From: Gadus chalcogrammus | Taxonomy: Eukaryota; Chordata; Actinopteri; Gadiformes; Gadidae | NCBI RefSeq assembly: GCF_026213295.1 | Contig: NC_079425.1 | Span: 15,394,623 to 15,458,622 of the forward strand | Reading direction: 5' to 3' | Length of the DNA: 64,000 nt | Shown: positions 15,249 to 26,566 of the stretch, in pieces | Layout: each line of letters begins with the position of its first letter | Position numbering within the stretch: the stretch's first letter is position 1 | Translations under genes and position numbers: made by a program | The notes under the pieces: model-generated | The model's database searches: none | What the model saw: the letters and a program-made list of their open reading frames with translations, nothing else | Told to the model about the DNA's origin: nothing

Positions 15249-15455
15249 GCAGTAATTATGCCCTGTAATCTACTCAAATACCTTTCAAAGGTTTGTGGCA
15301 TGATCAATACTTTCTAATTGGTAACAAACAATTTAATTACCGACATATACATGCCTCTTCAGTATATTATGCTTTGATATAAGATATAAACATAAAATAA
15401 TTTCAAAGGCTTCTCACAGACTTATTGCAAACATTTATTTCTGAAGTGTGATCAC

Positions 15456-15644
15456 CTTCTTCTAGCACACTGAGGTGGTCCGGCTGGTCCATCACCACAA
15501 TTTTGCCGTGCTTCCGCAGCAAGTGGGTCAGCTCCTCTGAGCTGCTCAGTGTTGCTGTCGTAATCCACGAAGATCTCAAAGTCTGAATACCTGCGCAGCA
15601 CTTGCAGGGCCTTCAGATATGATTTCATGTACTTTAAATTGGGC
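15456..15644 (-). pseudogene. Candidate exon or retro-pseudogene fragment, frameshifted
   Basis: On the minus strand the sequence reads PNLKYMKSYLKALQVLRRYS, then DFEIFVDYDSNTEQ. After a one-base frame change near 15545-15550 it continues SEELTHLLRKHGKIVVMD, then QPDHLSVLEE. Both halves have ordinary protein composition, unlike the surrounding ORFs. The 3' edge is followed by GTGATC, a possible splice donor. A weak acceptor (ACAAAG before GCCC) precedes it, just downstream of an in-frame stop. Taken as an exon it is 189 bp. I do not recognise the family. The frame change could be a real lesion (pseudogene) or an assembly indel. No neighbouring exon was found nearby. Confidence 0.45.
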
Positions 15645-16552
15645 CTTTGTTACCAAAAGCCTTTACACGGCGGTGACATATGTACAGGTTTGTTTCTTTC
15701 AATCCTTAATTGTTATCAAGTGCGGCTTATGCACAATGAGGTATTTGTGTGATTGTGTGTGTGCACGCATTGCTGGGCCAGAACGAGTGACTAGTTAGGA
15801 GTCCAGAAGCAGAAAGAGATGGGCCTGTATGGACTGAACCATTCCCACACCACGCTCCCTGTCTAGCTCCACATCCGTCCCCAGCCTAGCCCGGCCATAA
15901 TCTGCAGGCCTGTCCGGACCCAGTGGACAATGTTGAATGTGGACACTCATGCCAATCTAGCTAATTCAATTGTTGGTAAGAGAGGGTGAAACTATGCACT
16001 GAGCTTAACAGATGGATATATATTTTTCTCTTTTTCTCTCTCTCTCACCCTCTCTGTCTCTCTGTGTGGGTGGGTTTGAAGAATATTGTTGATGAAACGA
16101 GCAGGCAGCTGGGGGCCCACTATAGTGTTTATCTGTTGCTACATTGTAACAATACCCCTTGACTCCTCATCACCCCCCTAGCACTCTGAATGGACCCAGG
16201 CGAGGAGGAGGGGGGTCAGGGGGTTGGGGTGGGAGCGACCGTTGGCTCTATTTGCCTCGATTGTATTGTTTGGAGAAGCAAGATGACCATAGCAGAAGGA
16301 GCCCACTGATGAGGACGGGATCACAAAGTCAGCTAGCTGGATTCCCGTTGCTCATGTCATTCTCGGTCTAGTATTTATTAGTCTGGAAAACATTAATTTA
16401 CATTGATAAAGCACAATGTATCTCTCTCTCCATCTTGCTTTATTTTCTTAGTTTCTCTCTCTCAATATCTCGCTCACTCATGTTCTCGTATCTCTCCACC
16501 ATTTAGATCCATCCACCTTCCCCATCTACTCTGACCATCTTCCCTGTATCTT

Positions 16553-16967
16553 CTGAAGAAAAGCATCTCCACAGCATGATGTTGCCACCACCATATTTAA
16601 CAGTGGGGTTGGTGTGTTCAGGGTGATAGTGTGCAGTGTTAGTTTTCCGCCACACATAGCGCTTTGCATTTAGGCCAGAAAGTTCAACTTTGGTCTCATC
16701 TGACCTTCTTCCACATGTTTTCTTTATAACCTAACCCTGCTTAAAACTTCTCCACAACTTTATCCCTGACCTGTTTGGTGAATTCCTTGGTCTTCATGAT
16801 GTTGTTGTTCCAGTGTTCTCTAACAAACCCCTGAGGCCTTCACAGAACAGGTGTATTTATACTGAGAGTAAATTACACACAGGTGGCCTCTATTTACTCT
16901 TTAGGTGACTTCTGAAGGCAATTTATTAGACAATGTATTTAGGGGTATCGGAGTACAGGGGGACTAT
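16553..16967 (-). pseudogene. Tc1-like transposon relic, internally deleted
   Basis: The plus strand carries the reverse complement of a fish Tc1-type transposase gene. Recognisable words are CACAGCATGATGTTGCCACC near 16570 and TTTGGTCTCATCTGACC near 16690. The 5'-untranslated part, with TTACACACAGGTGGCCTCTA near 16873 and GGGTATCGGAGTACAGGGGG near 16943, lies to the right. Compared with the remembered family layout, most of the transposase body between the catalytic-core end and the N terminus is missing. No long ORF survives. The terminal inverted repeats and TA target sites were not located. It cannot encode a working transposase. Confidence 0.75.
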
Positions 16968-19092
16968 AGCTGCTTGACTCATTTGGATTATAATGGTTTT
17001 CAATTGATCCCCAACTGTCTAGTTTCAGTTTCAGTACACCAAAAAAAAAAGGTTGATTTAAATCTTGAAGAAGACAATGTCAATGAACCCGCTGAGGCCT
17101 TTACTAACCGGCCAAGTCTTTTAATTGAGCTCTGTAGTTATCTGATGTGTGCTCTAAAATGGAGCTCTGTGCTGGTAATCGGTCTTATAGTTATTATAAT
17201 GATGATTAGCTCTCTGATGGAGCTCTGTAGTTATGGGATGTGACCTCTAGGATGGAGCTCTGTGATGGATAAAAAGCCTGAATGAGAACAAGAAGGACAG
17301 GTCTTTGCCTAAAGCTCTAGGGTGCAAAGAGTGTTGTCTTGTGTCCATTCACAGAATTAAACTCTGGTCTCACTATTTGACGCAGGCTGTCCATACAAGG
17401 AAGTGCAAGTGTGTTCTTTCCTGCAGTCCTGATTAGGGCTTGCCTCTCGATCTCATGCATTCTGTTACCCAATCCACCAAGTAGACAAGTAAAACGATGA
17501 ACACAGCTGTAAAGAAGGCTAGATTAACATCACTAATACTACTATTACTAGTGGTAGTTTAAGCTGTAGTTTGGCTCTAAATCTTTCTGGAAACTTGTTC
17601 TTGGTAGTGGTGTTTTTCAGACACTTCTATATTTACCCTTCTTGCAGTTGGTTGTGTTCCAGAAGCTGCCATGCTTCATTATTCAACATTTGCTCCAGTT
17701 GTTGAGGTTATATTTAGCAGTGTAGTGGGGGAGAACCAAGCACACTTACCCACCAATGGTAGCCAGAAGCTCACAGCTCCAATCTGAAGGCTAGCTCGCA
17801 AATGACTGTTCTCTTATCCTTCTTCTCCCCTCCCTTTCATCCATCTCTCCTCCCCCTCTCCTCCTAACCCCTGTTCAACAACAACAACAACAACATTCTC
17901 CTTCCTTCAAAGATCCCCTCATTTGCTATTGATATCATTCAATTTTATATCTGTTTTTGTAGTTCTCTCGCTCTCTCTTGCTCCCCCCAACCCATTTCCT
18001 CCACTTCGGTTGATACATCTTTCTACCAGAATAGCAGACCAATTATTTGTTTTCATTCTCGTGTATTTTTCCTTTTTTTTGTTGTTTTTAATATTTTTAT
18101 TTCACGTTTTCTTTTTATTATTTTTTTGGGGCGCAATAATGTAATGCTGCTCACGTTTTAAGCTATGCTGCCTGTTGTGGTTCCTTGATTTCCACTGTTG
18201 TCATCTCTCCTAACTGCCCTTAGCCTTGTTTATACACATTCTATCCTATTCTGTGATCTTGACAAGGAATTGGTTATAATATCTAGCATTACCTTTTTAA
18301 AATAAGCACATATTACATTTTTGTGAACATCTCTTTGAATTTGTTCCATTTGTAAGTTAAGTATTTAATTGTATCTTCTACAAATGTACTATAAATATAC
18401 AATACAATTTTAGGGCTGAATAAATTCTTCCATATCTGGAGCCCTAACACTATAATGTCCTCCGCCAAAGACTCCGGCTACACCACCATCGTTTACCACG
18501 TCACCTTCCACCCACACCCCCGCATTATCTTGTGTGTCTCCATTACTAGAGTAACCGCCCTGCACCACAAACCTCCATAATACAATGTTCCATTAGATTG
18601 CATCAGCCAGATTCAAGCTGGCCTTTTAGACTCTCCTTCTCCCGCTCTCCCCCTCTGTCTATATTGTCTCTCTCTATCCCTTCTCCCCTCCTTTCCCTTC
18701 CTTCATCTTTGTCTTCACTTTCTCTCTCCCTTCTCCCAATTTATCTCTTTATCCCACTCTTACACTCTTCTTCTGATATATTTTGTGTATTACTTCTTTT
18801 TTTCCTCGTTGGTTAAAGAGGGCAAAGAGTTCATGAGGTTTTGCATGATGAGTCTTGATGGGAAGTGTTCAAGCCAAACGCTTAAGTAAGGTATTTTCCA
18901 TTCATTCCTCCCAAGAACCCTTCCTTGATACCCAATGTTTCAAAAAGCAGGCAGACCTTGAAAGCAGTGTAACTAATTGTTCTTTGCTTTCAGGATGGCT
19001 ATGCTTGCATTGCTATCATGTTACAAGTTTCTAAACATGCAAGCTATTAACGATGGAGCAACAGCTCAAGCTATATGTGCTATTCTAGTAAC
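16968..19092. other. Unassigned DNA with low-complexity tracts
   Basis: Contains four loose repeats of GATGGAGCTCTGTAGTTAT-like sequence at about 17125-17270, a short (AAC)n at 17877-17893, and pyrimidine-rich runs at 17810-18130 and 18620-18810. ORFs in the runs are Leu/Phe/Ser-rich and compositional. No gene was recognised. Confidence 0.45.
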
Positions 19093-19678
19093 TAGGCCTG
19101 CACGATTCGGGGAAAAATACGAATCACAATTTTTTAGCTTGGAATTAATATCACGATTCTCTGCCAAGATTTGACGTCATTTGGTCATGAACCATGACCA
19201 AAAAAAAAGGCAGTACCAAGCATAGTTTTTTGGCACCTCTAGCACGTTGCGTTTCATATGGCTTTTTATAACTGATTAAAGTACAGTATCAAAAACGGTA
19301 CGATTTATTTTGTACAAATAGCAGCACAGTCTTTATTTGCTGGCCTTTTATAACTACTGAACCAATGACAAACACCTGTAAATGAAGGCTTTAAAAAAAA
19401 AAAAAAAGTAATACCAAAAGCAAACATTTTATTTTTGACCATGACAGGCTATAGAGTAGAAAGAAAATATATTCTAAATAGACGCGACTGATACAAAAAA
19501 TCAATACATTTAATAATGGAACATGGTTTAACTTCTTAATAAGGATGTTGTAAATTAAGTAACAGTGGACATACACAAGTCCACTTTAGAGCAAAAGTAA
19601 TGTAGGCCTAGATAATCTTTTTTTTTATGTACATGTTGATTTAACTTCAGTAACTGTAAGCTTAACTGTAAAGGTGCT

Positions 19679-19968
19679 TGCCCACCGCCGCGCGGCAACC
19701 GCCCTTATAACCGCCTCGCTGCCGGAGGGTTCAGCGCGGCGGTGTGAAGGGCCAGGCGTTTTCAAAAGCGGCTGCTGCTGCGGCTACCGCCGAAAGTTTC
19801 AACACGGGGAAAGCTGAGCGGAAGGGCAAAATCTGTACGCGTTAAAGTGGGCGGCAACCGCTTCCTGGTCAACAGACGCTTTTGTAACCGCCTCCCCTCT
19901 GCCGCCCTTACCTCAATGGAATTAATGGAGGCGGCGAGTTGCCGCGCGGCGGTGTGAAACCGGCTTAA
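19679..19968. mobile_element. GC-rich MITE nested in the hAT element
   Basis: A GC-rich block sits in AT-rich surroundings. It is bounded by inverted copies of a 17-bp core, CACCGCCGCGCGGCAAC on the left and GTTGCCGCGCGGCGGTG on the right. TTAA occurs close outside both ends, but the exact termini and a TSD could not be fixed. The minus-strand ORF at 19762-20004 is Arg/Leu-rich because of the base composition. Confidence 0.6.
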
Positions 19969-20135
19969 GCTTAAACCAAATGTCAGTACATTATAGTTTA
20001 ACAATCCTTTTCTAGAAAGGGATATAAAATGTAAACAAAACAGTGAACATACGTACGTCCACTTTAGTTAAATAGGCATGAACTGTATGCCTCAAAACAT
20101 TTTTTAAATGATTTTTTTTATACACTGAATGTGCA

Positions 20136-20345
20136 TCAGCAATTATTATGCAAGAATACAAGCATATCTGCCTTTTCTGGTAGGTTTCTTGAGCGCTCCG
20201 CACTAATGGTATCTCCTGCTGTGGAGAATACCCTTTCTGAGGGAGTAGAAGAAGCCTGAGCGCACATATACTTTTGTGCTACATCACACAGAAGTGGCAA
20301 ATGGTCCTTCTTCTGCCACCACCATAGAACAGGGTCAGATGACAT
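20136..20345 (-). pseudogene. hAT transposase C-terminal dimerisation remnant
   Basis: The translation contains WWWQKKDHLPLLCDVAQKYM, then SSTPSERVFSTAGDTISAER, then an N-L-P region. This is the signature of the hAT dimerisation domain: aromatic-rich start, P-L-L, the S-x-P-S-E-R-V-F-S-x-A-G core, then the S-R-L-x-P region. In intact hAT proteins it closes a transposase of roughly 600 residues. Here only about 70 residues remain open, with no catalytic core upstream. It is a relic inside the element 19093-21359 and has no expected activity. Confidence 0.9.
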
Positions 20346-20773
20346 GGGAGTTGCTTCTGTACATTTGTATTTCTAAGTCCTCACCAATGTTCTGGGTCTC
20401 TACCTAGTGCACGCTCCTCCTCTCCAAACAGCTCCTCTAGGGCCTTCTTGGGGTGCTTTAAAGGTACAGTCTGAAATTAAAAGGACCATAAATGTGTGTT
20501 TTGACTGACACTCATGTGGCCCTACCAACAAAAGTAGAAACATATAAACCTGGCAGTGGTGAGCAATGATCATGTTTGAAATAAAAAATGTGCTTATTAG
20601 ATGGAAGACGGATCCGCGCTGTCCTTTAGGACAGATGGGTTGTTTTGGGCTTCATACACTGCCCTGGTTCTTAGGACTTTACCTAAGATCTTTCCCTGCT
20701 TTGTATAATGTACAGTGACCGTTGTATAATGGTCTTGGGCAAGCCATGTCCATGCATCTGCTGTAATGGCTGC

Positions 20774-21090
20774 CTATTTCAAATTTTTTTTGGAGGGGAA
20801 GTTTTCTCTTTCAACCTGATCATTACCGTCGTCAACAGAGGACACAGTGGAGCTTGTTTGACTCGTACGCAGGCTTTTGAACACAACATATTCTTGGTAC
20901 TTAAATCCATTCTGGGTAGACAAATGTTTTAGCATGTTGCTGGTATTTGCACATTTACACAATATAACAGCATTGCATTGATTACACAGGGCATAGATTA
21001 AATCCATTCTGGGTAGACAAATGTTTTAGCATGTTGCTGGTATTTGCACATTTACACAATATAACAGCATTGCATTGATTACACAGGGCA
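20774..21090 (-). pseudogene. BED-type zinc-finger remnant of hAT transposase, partly duplicated
   Basis: The minus strand reads ALCNQCNAVI, then NTSNMLKHLSTQNGF. This is the second half of a BED DNA-binding finger: C-x2-C, then H with the final His replaced by Asn. An acidic Ser/Thr-rich linker follows (SSTVSSVDDGND). The Cys pair and following residues are encoded twice because 20901-20993 is repeated at 20998-21090. The second copy is out of context and contains stops. BED fingers bind element ends in hAT transposases and ZBED proteins. This one is clearly broken. Confidence 0.8.
20901..21090. repeat. Tandem duplication of 93 bp, period 97
   Basis: Positions 20901-20993 recur at 20998-21090 with no difference noticed by eye. 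The four bases TAGA (20994-20997) lie between them. The identity implies a recent event, or a local assembly error, inside an otherwise old transposon. Confidence 0.9.
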
Positions 21091-21367
21091 GCATTTTCAT
21101 TGCTTTTGGTGTACTGGAACCAGACTTTGGATCGCTTCCTCCTCTCTATGATGCTGCCTCGTTGTTTGAAGGTCTGAGCCGTCGCAGAGAGAGTGATGCA
21201 ATGTACCGTTGACGCAAAATGTTGAGAAAACCGGAAAACGTTGCACAGAGAAATGAGGGCATCGTGAAGAATCGATAATTTTGGAGGCGTACAATTCCGA
21301 TGGAATTGGTTAGTTGGAGTCGGTTCTGAGTAGGAACCGGTTCTCGATTCCCACCCCTACTAGTAAC

Positions 21368-23616
21368 ACACTCAGCATTTAACAGGGCTTAAGACTGTGA
21401 CCAAAATGATTGCATTTATTGTGTGGATGGGAGGTAATGTGTTCCTAAGTCCAGTTGGGACAGTAAAAAAGTAGACGCATAGAGCATCAGAATAACGCTT
21501 CAAAAAGAAAAATGACAAAATCAGGACTAAGTGCTGCATGAAAGAGGTCAGTGGCTTTCTGATCCACTCTTGGTCCGAGTCCTGCTAGGTTATGTCAGAG
21601 CTTCAATATGAAGTGGTCGGCTCACCAGACGAGCAATGTATCTATTGTTGAGTTTATTCGGTTCAGAAAACCTACCAGTCTCGGATGATATTTAGACGCC
21701 GTCCCGGCAGGGCTCAAAACTAGGATTTTCTAACTTCTTCATTTGGCATGTCCGTTGTCACAGAACCTTCCCTCTGTGTATATTCATTATAAAAGATTCA
21801 CTCACTTTGAAATTATCAAAAAATGTTTTTATTGCATTGGTAGTCTTTTTATTTTTTTCTACTGCCAGTGACTTGACATCTCGAGATTTGTCATCTACAA
21901 TAGTACATTTCTGCCCATGCTTGTGAATAGAGATAGTGTTGCTGTGCTATTATTATTATTATTTATTGAAACCTTTGCCACATGCTCTCAATAACTTTCG
22001 GCACATCCAAAACCTTGGCGTATGTACTAATTATATTAAACATGGAACAAGACCTAAATTCAACGCTGCCTGGCGTGGTGCTCCATGGCTTGTATAGTGT
22101 GTGTCCTGCTTTACATTGAAGCTCTGCTGTAACAGAGTCAAACTCGGACCAAGTGTGGATCCGAAGCCACCGACTTCCTCCACACAGCACTTGATAATAC
22201 AGTTTTGCTTTTTTAAGCTTGATTCCAATAAAACATGTATTTTAGGGTGATGAAGCGTGGTTTCAATGATTGCGTCTGGTATCGCGATATCAGAGGTATG
22301 ACTCGGGAGAGTAGTAAAGGATCAACATGCGTTACAGAGATGCAAGGTAAATGGACAGATTGTTTAAAAAAGGATTCAGCAAAAATTCTTATGGTGCCAA
22401 GAAAAGTGTGTGGCACTAGTAGTACATGATAGTCTTGAGCCCTGTTTGAACACATTCTTTTCATTAAGCTTGCAGAGATTGTAAACTACGTTTGTGCTAT
22501 TCAATTAGTCATTTGCTTGGAATTGAAAAGCATTCATTCGAATCATACAAGCACATGCTAAAGTTTTGTTTACGGGCTACAAACACACACAACTTAAAGG
22601 ATTTTGGCTTGATTGCTCGGATCCCAGGTTAATTGTTGACAAAATCTCTTGTCTATATGTAAAATCTAAGTGTGCAGGCCGGGCACCTCATTCATTCATA
22701 AAATCGACCTACATTTTTGGCAAATTAAAGCCATTGAATCCCTTTCTACAACAAGTGAGTCTTCGGTGGTGTAATCATGGTGTCTGTATTGTTCATCCCA
22801 AGTAAGTGCATTCAAACGGCCCTGATTAGGTCATTTTCACCAATTTATGAAAAAATAATGTTTTGATTCTGCTTTTACACACAGTTAGAAATCTGAGTGA
22901 AGATCAGAGTCGAAACTTGTCGATCTGTTTATTTTTGGGCACTATTGTAGAAACCTATGATTACTTATGTTGAACAAAACAATAATACAGCTATTGGAGC
23001 TGCTTTATTGGGAAGAGAATGGATGTCAATGGGTCTCCAACTTGGGGTCATTGAAAAACAGGGAAATAATTAAAGCTATTTATGCTCTGTTGTTGCAGAA
23101 CTAAACTACAGGGGGTGTCGTGCTGTACAGCTGAATTTACGTGTGCTTTGTTGCTGTATAGATCCAGCCCCGGCATTCGTGCTCCCTCAGTGTTTGTTCA
23201 AGAAATGTAGTTTGCCAGAAAGCATAGGACTCTTTCCCAGCCACCCACGCATCCAAAGAGAAGTGCGCAACAGTGTCTCCATGCGTGTCAGTGAGTGGCT
23301 GTGCGTGAGTGTGTCCGCCTGAGTGTGTCCGCGTGAGTGTGTCCATGCACGCAAGATGAATCCAGTGACATGCTAAGATAAGACATCAGCATAGCAGTGA
23401 CTGTATTCCTTCGCTCTTCTCTTCCCCCTAAATAACTGACAACTCTTTAAACCTCAACAACCGATTGTATTGCTGCTGAAAACATCAGTCATTACCAATT
23501 GAATGGCTAGCCTAGCATCTAGTAGCAAAACTAAACCAAAGTGTTTGTACTTATTCTGGTAAACCTTGTTGGCAACACAAGTAGCTTGTTGTTGTTTTGG
23601 TGATTGATAAATCAAA
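21368..23616. other. Unassigned DNA
   Basis: Apart from the repeat at 22065-22190 and three short GTGAGTGTGTCCGC-like units at 23304-23346, nothing was recognised. ORFs are short and overlap one another in different frames. Confidence 0.45.
22065..22190 (-). repeat. Old repeat family, copy B (related to 6403-6500)
   Basis: Minus-strand reading: CCVEEVGGFGSTLGPS, then LLQQSFNVKQD, then YTSHGAPRQAA. With a frame change it continues toward the left as STYAKVLDVPKVIESMWQRF (to 21963). It matches copy A in order, orientation and several conserved residues. The continuation looks protein-like, so a decayed coding repeat or gene copy is plausible. The family was not recognised. Confidence 0.4.
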
Positions 23617-24238
23617 AACATAATGTATAAACGGCTAGAAACTGGGTATAAAAGTAAAGCAACAAGTTGTTTTCTCCCTGGTTATGGAGATTATCAGCAA
23701 ACTAAATCTACTGTACAAGCACTCCTATCCCCTTCTGCTTTGGAACAGTGAGTGCAGCGTGTGAAAGCAGAGTGCTAATTTTGTGGAAAGGAGAGAGGAG
23801 GAGTTTGTCACAAATCTTTGGGTTGTGGCGGTTATTTGATTTTTCTTGTGGTGAACGTCGTTTGACGTCGGTCAGAAGCTAATTCAACATTTTAGAGAGC
23901 CCCAATAACGGTTTACACTCTTTAGTGTACATTCTCCATTCATACTCGTTGTGGTGGTATTGGATTAAATTATTTTTCGTGGACACTGATTAAACTGAAG
24001 TAGAACAGGAGGGAACATACTTCAGTTAAAGACACACACACGTGACACGTTGATCTGTTGCATGAACGCGACCAAGCAGAAGACAGCTTGGCAAAGTGGA
24101 TTTTTAAGTTTTTTTTCCAGTTTGTATTGTGTACTGTTGTTGGCAGCTACCTGTTTAGCATCCCTAGTACCTACCTACCTTTGTCTGGGATGCTGTTATA
24201 GTTCTGTATTTTAGCCGTGTGAACTCAGCCATGACTGT

Positions 24239-25142
24239 AAGGCCACTCACACTAGGGCCAACGCCCCGTGCCCGAGCTCATTTGCATATTCAAGTCTAGA
24301 ACGTTCGGCTAGTGTGACCACGCCATCCGTATTCCAGCACAGAACAGCCCCTTGGCCACGGCACACCTGGGAGAGGTGTGCCGTGGCCAAAGTACAGATG
24401 CTAATGAGATGACACGCGCGGATACTCAACGTGAGCTGGATGACGTAGTCCTTGCGTGACCCTTCTTTCTTTGTAGGTCCAAGTCCTTCTTCCCCACAAC
24501 AATCATTTTAGACAATGGCGGCAAGCGGTTCACGAGTGGGTTTACGTTGATGCGATAGTGAAGTCGAGTGTTTACTTGAAATTTGGGCAGACGACAGCAT
24601 TTAGTCGCAGCTGGACACCACGCTTGGTGATGACGTATTTATCGTATTACGACTCGATGACGTATGTATGAAGGAGCAATCGTGCCCAGGCCACGGCCTT
24701 TGTAGCAGTGTGACCACGGGCCAGCGGGGGGAGTGGGGACTGGGGAGGGGGGGAATCGTGCTTCTTCTTCTTTCGTGTAATTTCCTTTGGAACTATCACA
24801 CAGGGATTGCTACATTCAGCAGCCAGTTCAGTGTCTCTCCGTCCAGCTGTACCAGGCCTCTACGGCCATGTGGGGTACCAAAGGTCGGGCACTCGTTGAT
24901 TATGTGTGAGACCGTCTGGGTAGCCCCACATTGGCAGGTGTCTGAGGGGCTTGATCCTGTCATTTTCTGGAAGGACTGGGTTCTCCCCCAGGTTCTGGAT
25001 CGAGCAGAGAACCTCTACGTGGTGATCCTAGTAACGACTCATAGTCGGCTAATCTCAGCAACTCAATTTCCAGAAGGAAACTATACATACTAGGGAATCT
25101 TCAGCACGGAACAGGCAAACGGCCCTAGTGTGAGTGGCCCCT
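24239..25142. mobile_element. MITE with GGCCACTCACACTAGGGCC ends, copy 1, carrying a LINE insertion
   Basis: The left end GGCCACTCACACTAGGGCC pairs with the right end GGCCCTAGTGTGAGTGGCC. Other copies are at 35405-36325 (duplicate) and 60034-60594 (inverted and lacking the LINE insertion). A perfect 17-bp stem with a 5-base loop lies at 24352-24368/24374-24390. The interior includes GATGACGTATGTATGAAGGA and other words shared by all three copies. No TSD was identified. The long plus-strand ORF crossing it is fortuitous. Confidence 0.85.
24763..25092 (-). pseudogene. 5'-truncated non-LTR retrotransposon fragment (reverse transcriptase C-terminus)
   Basis: The minus strand encodes CQCGATQTVSHIINECPTF, then GRRGLVQLDGETLNWLLN, and stops at 24796-24798. 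The pattern C-x-C ... H-x4-C is typical of the Cys/His tail of LINE polyproteins (jockey/Nimb-like or CR1-like; the clade was not settled). A GAA/GAAG-rich tail follows the stop, as for a LINE 3' end. The sequence GGGAATCGTGCT flanks it on the left (24751-24762). The right duplicate is intact in the second copy (36267-36278) but trimmed by 10 bp here. Confidence 0.75.
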
Positions 25143-26125
25143 TGTGTGGAGAAGAGAAAACATGCTGATTAGGCAGTTAGGAGTTGATGGACTTGTCTAG
25201 ACAATGACTACTGCGACCCTTTAAATGGGCGTCCTACGTTCTAAGGGAACATTGCGCGTTTTCTTTTTATACAGGTCTGTAGTGAAATTACAATCCCAAT
25301 GTACGCATTTAAATATGTACGATGGTTTGGTCATATCTGGTTATTCTAACAACAACCTGGATCATCCGGTTGTTTGCTGTGTGATGTTTAATATTTAGAT
25401 TAGTCGATTGGCTCTATGTTTAATTGGTTGGACAATCGCTGATGTCCTATTCTCTGGGGCCCGAGGGACACATGCAGACTGAATAATTTTACCCCTTAGT
25501 GATGAATTGTGTTAGAAATGTCCTTGATAATGAATAGAAATAATCTTAAAGGCGCCGTTGTTTCTGTTGTATTAATCATATTCATAGGCTTAAAGACTTG
25601 GTAAAACCCCTGTTTTCACAAGTTTGAATAAAAAAATGAAGTACTTAGTCTTTTATAAAAAGTTCAAAATGTTAGCTCTTCGACTAATCGATTGGTCCAA
25701 AAGTAGGTTTAATTTTAAGTTCATCAAGGTTCTCTGGTTGACTACTGACATACCTGGATGAATTCAAGGGGGAATATTTCGATGTCATACTTTCTCTAAA
25801 CTTGTAGTGGATCAACACACTGTGTGTGTTGGTCCACTTTCATAATCCAAGCTACACTGGAGTAGAATGCTAGATTCTAATCAAATCCACTGCTTAGGTC
25901 TGTATTAAGCCTTGATTAGGGTGTGCGAAACCCTTTAGCCAACTTTTTTTTAACCTATCAATGTTTGCATGCGTGTTGACTACATCAGCCTCAGAGCGTG
26001 CCTTTATGTGCATTTGTGCTCGTGTACGCGCTTGTCTGTGCAACTCTTTTGTGCGTCCACATTTGATTCAGCCTCATCATCACAGCGCAAGTAAATTGTC
26101 CTGAATTGCACTTTTACTTTGTATG

Positions 26126-26566
26126 TGTGTCTGACTGATATATCGGTTGCAAGATTTTGGCCTTTCACAGATATATCTGTATCAAAGTATATGTCTGCCG
26201 ATATGAAAACTTTAGAAATGGTTGTTTATAAATGTAATTACCTCTTTAGAATTCCTCTACAGGGCTGGTTGGACCTCTAAATGCTTACTGAGCATCCACC
26301 TAAACCCTCCCAACACTAACAGTTTTATATCATATCCTGTGTGAAGGTTAGTAGCTCCTCCCCATATGGTTCATTGGTTCCGTTAGCCCAAGATGTTGCT
26401 GAGGCCCGAACTACAGCTGCTCAACCCCCAGGGTACCACAATATATTTTTTTCGAAATCTGACAATATATGTACATTTTGAATATTGGCCGATGAAACGA
26501 TGTCGGTAATGTTTTTCTCCCTAATATCGGTATAGGACCCTAAAATCCAATATTGATTGGGCGCTA
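26126..26566. mobile_element. Degraded hAT-like element, copy 1
   Basis: The left end CTGACTGATATATCGG and the right end CCAATATTGATTGGGCGCTA resemble fish elements of the TAGxxCTGACCGATATATCGG type. Subterminal ATATCGG words recur on both sides. Candidate flanking octamers agree at only 4 of 8 positions, so the termini are provisional. The duplicate copy is at about 37305-37758. Confidence 0.5.

Larger units (their letters stand above)
19093..21359 (-). mobile_element. Decayed hAT transposon, 2.27 kb, perfect 8-bp TSD
   Basis: The element begins TAGGCCTGCACGATTCGGGG and ends CGATTCCCACCCCTA. Both sides carry CTAGTAAC (19085-19092 and 21360-21367), an exact hAT-type target duplication. Minus-strand transposase remnants lie in the expected order: a BED-type zinc finger at about 20774-21007, a short acidic piece (KHPKKALEELFGEEERALGR) at about 20395-20460, and the C-terminal dimerisation segment at 20136-20345. 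The RNase-H catalytic core is missing, so the element is dead. A GC-rich insert lies at about 19679-19968. The two outer ends resemble two different hAT families. Confidence 0.85.

Noticed and set aside
24668..25093. 141-residue plus-strand ORF across the MITE and LINE insert
   Set aside because: The coding sense of the LINE insert is on the minus strand. The plus ORF crosses the insertion boundary.
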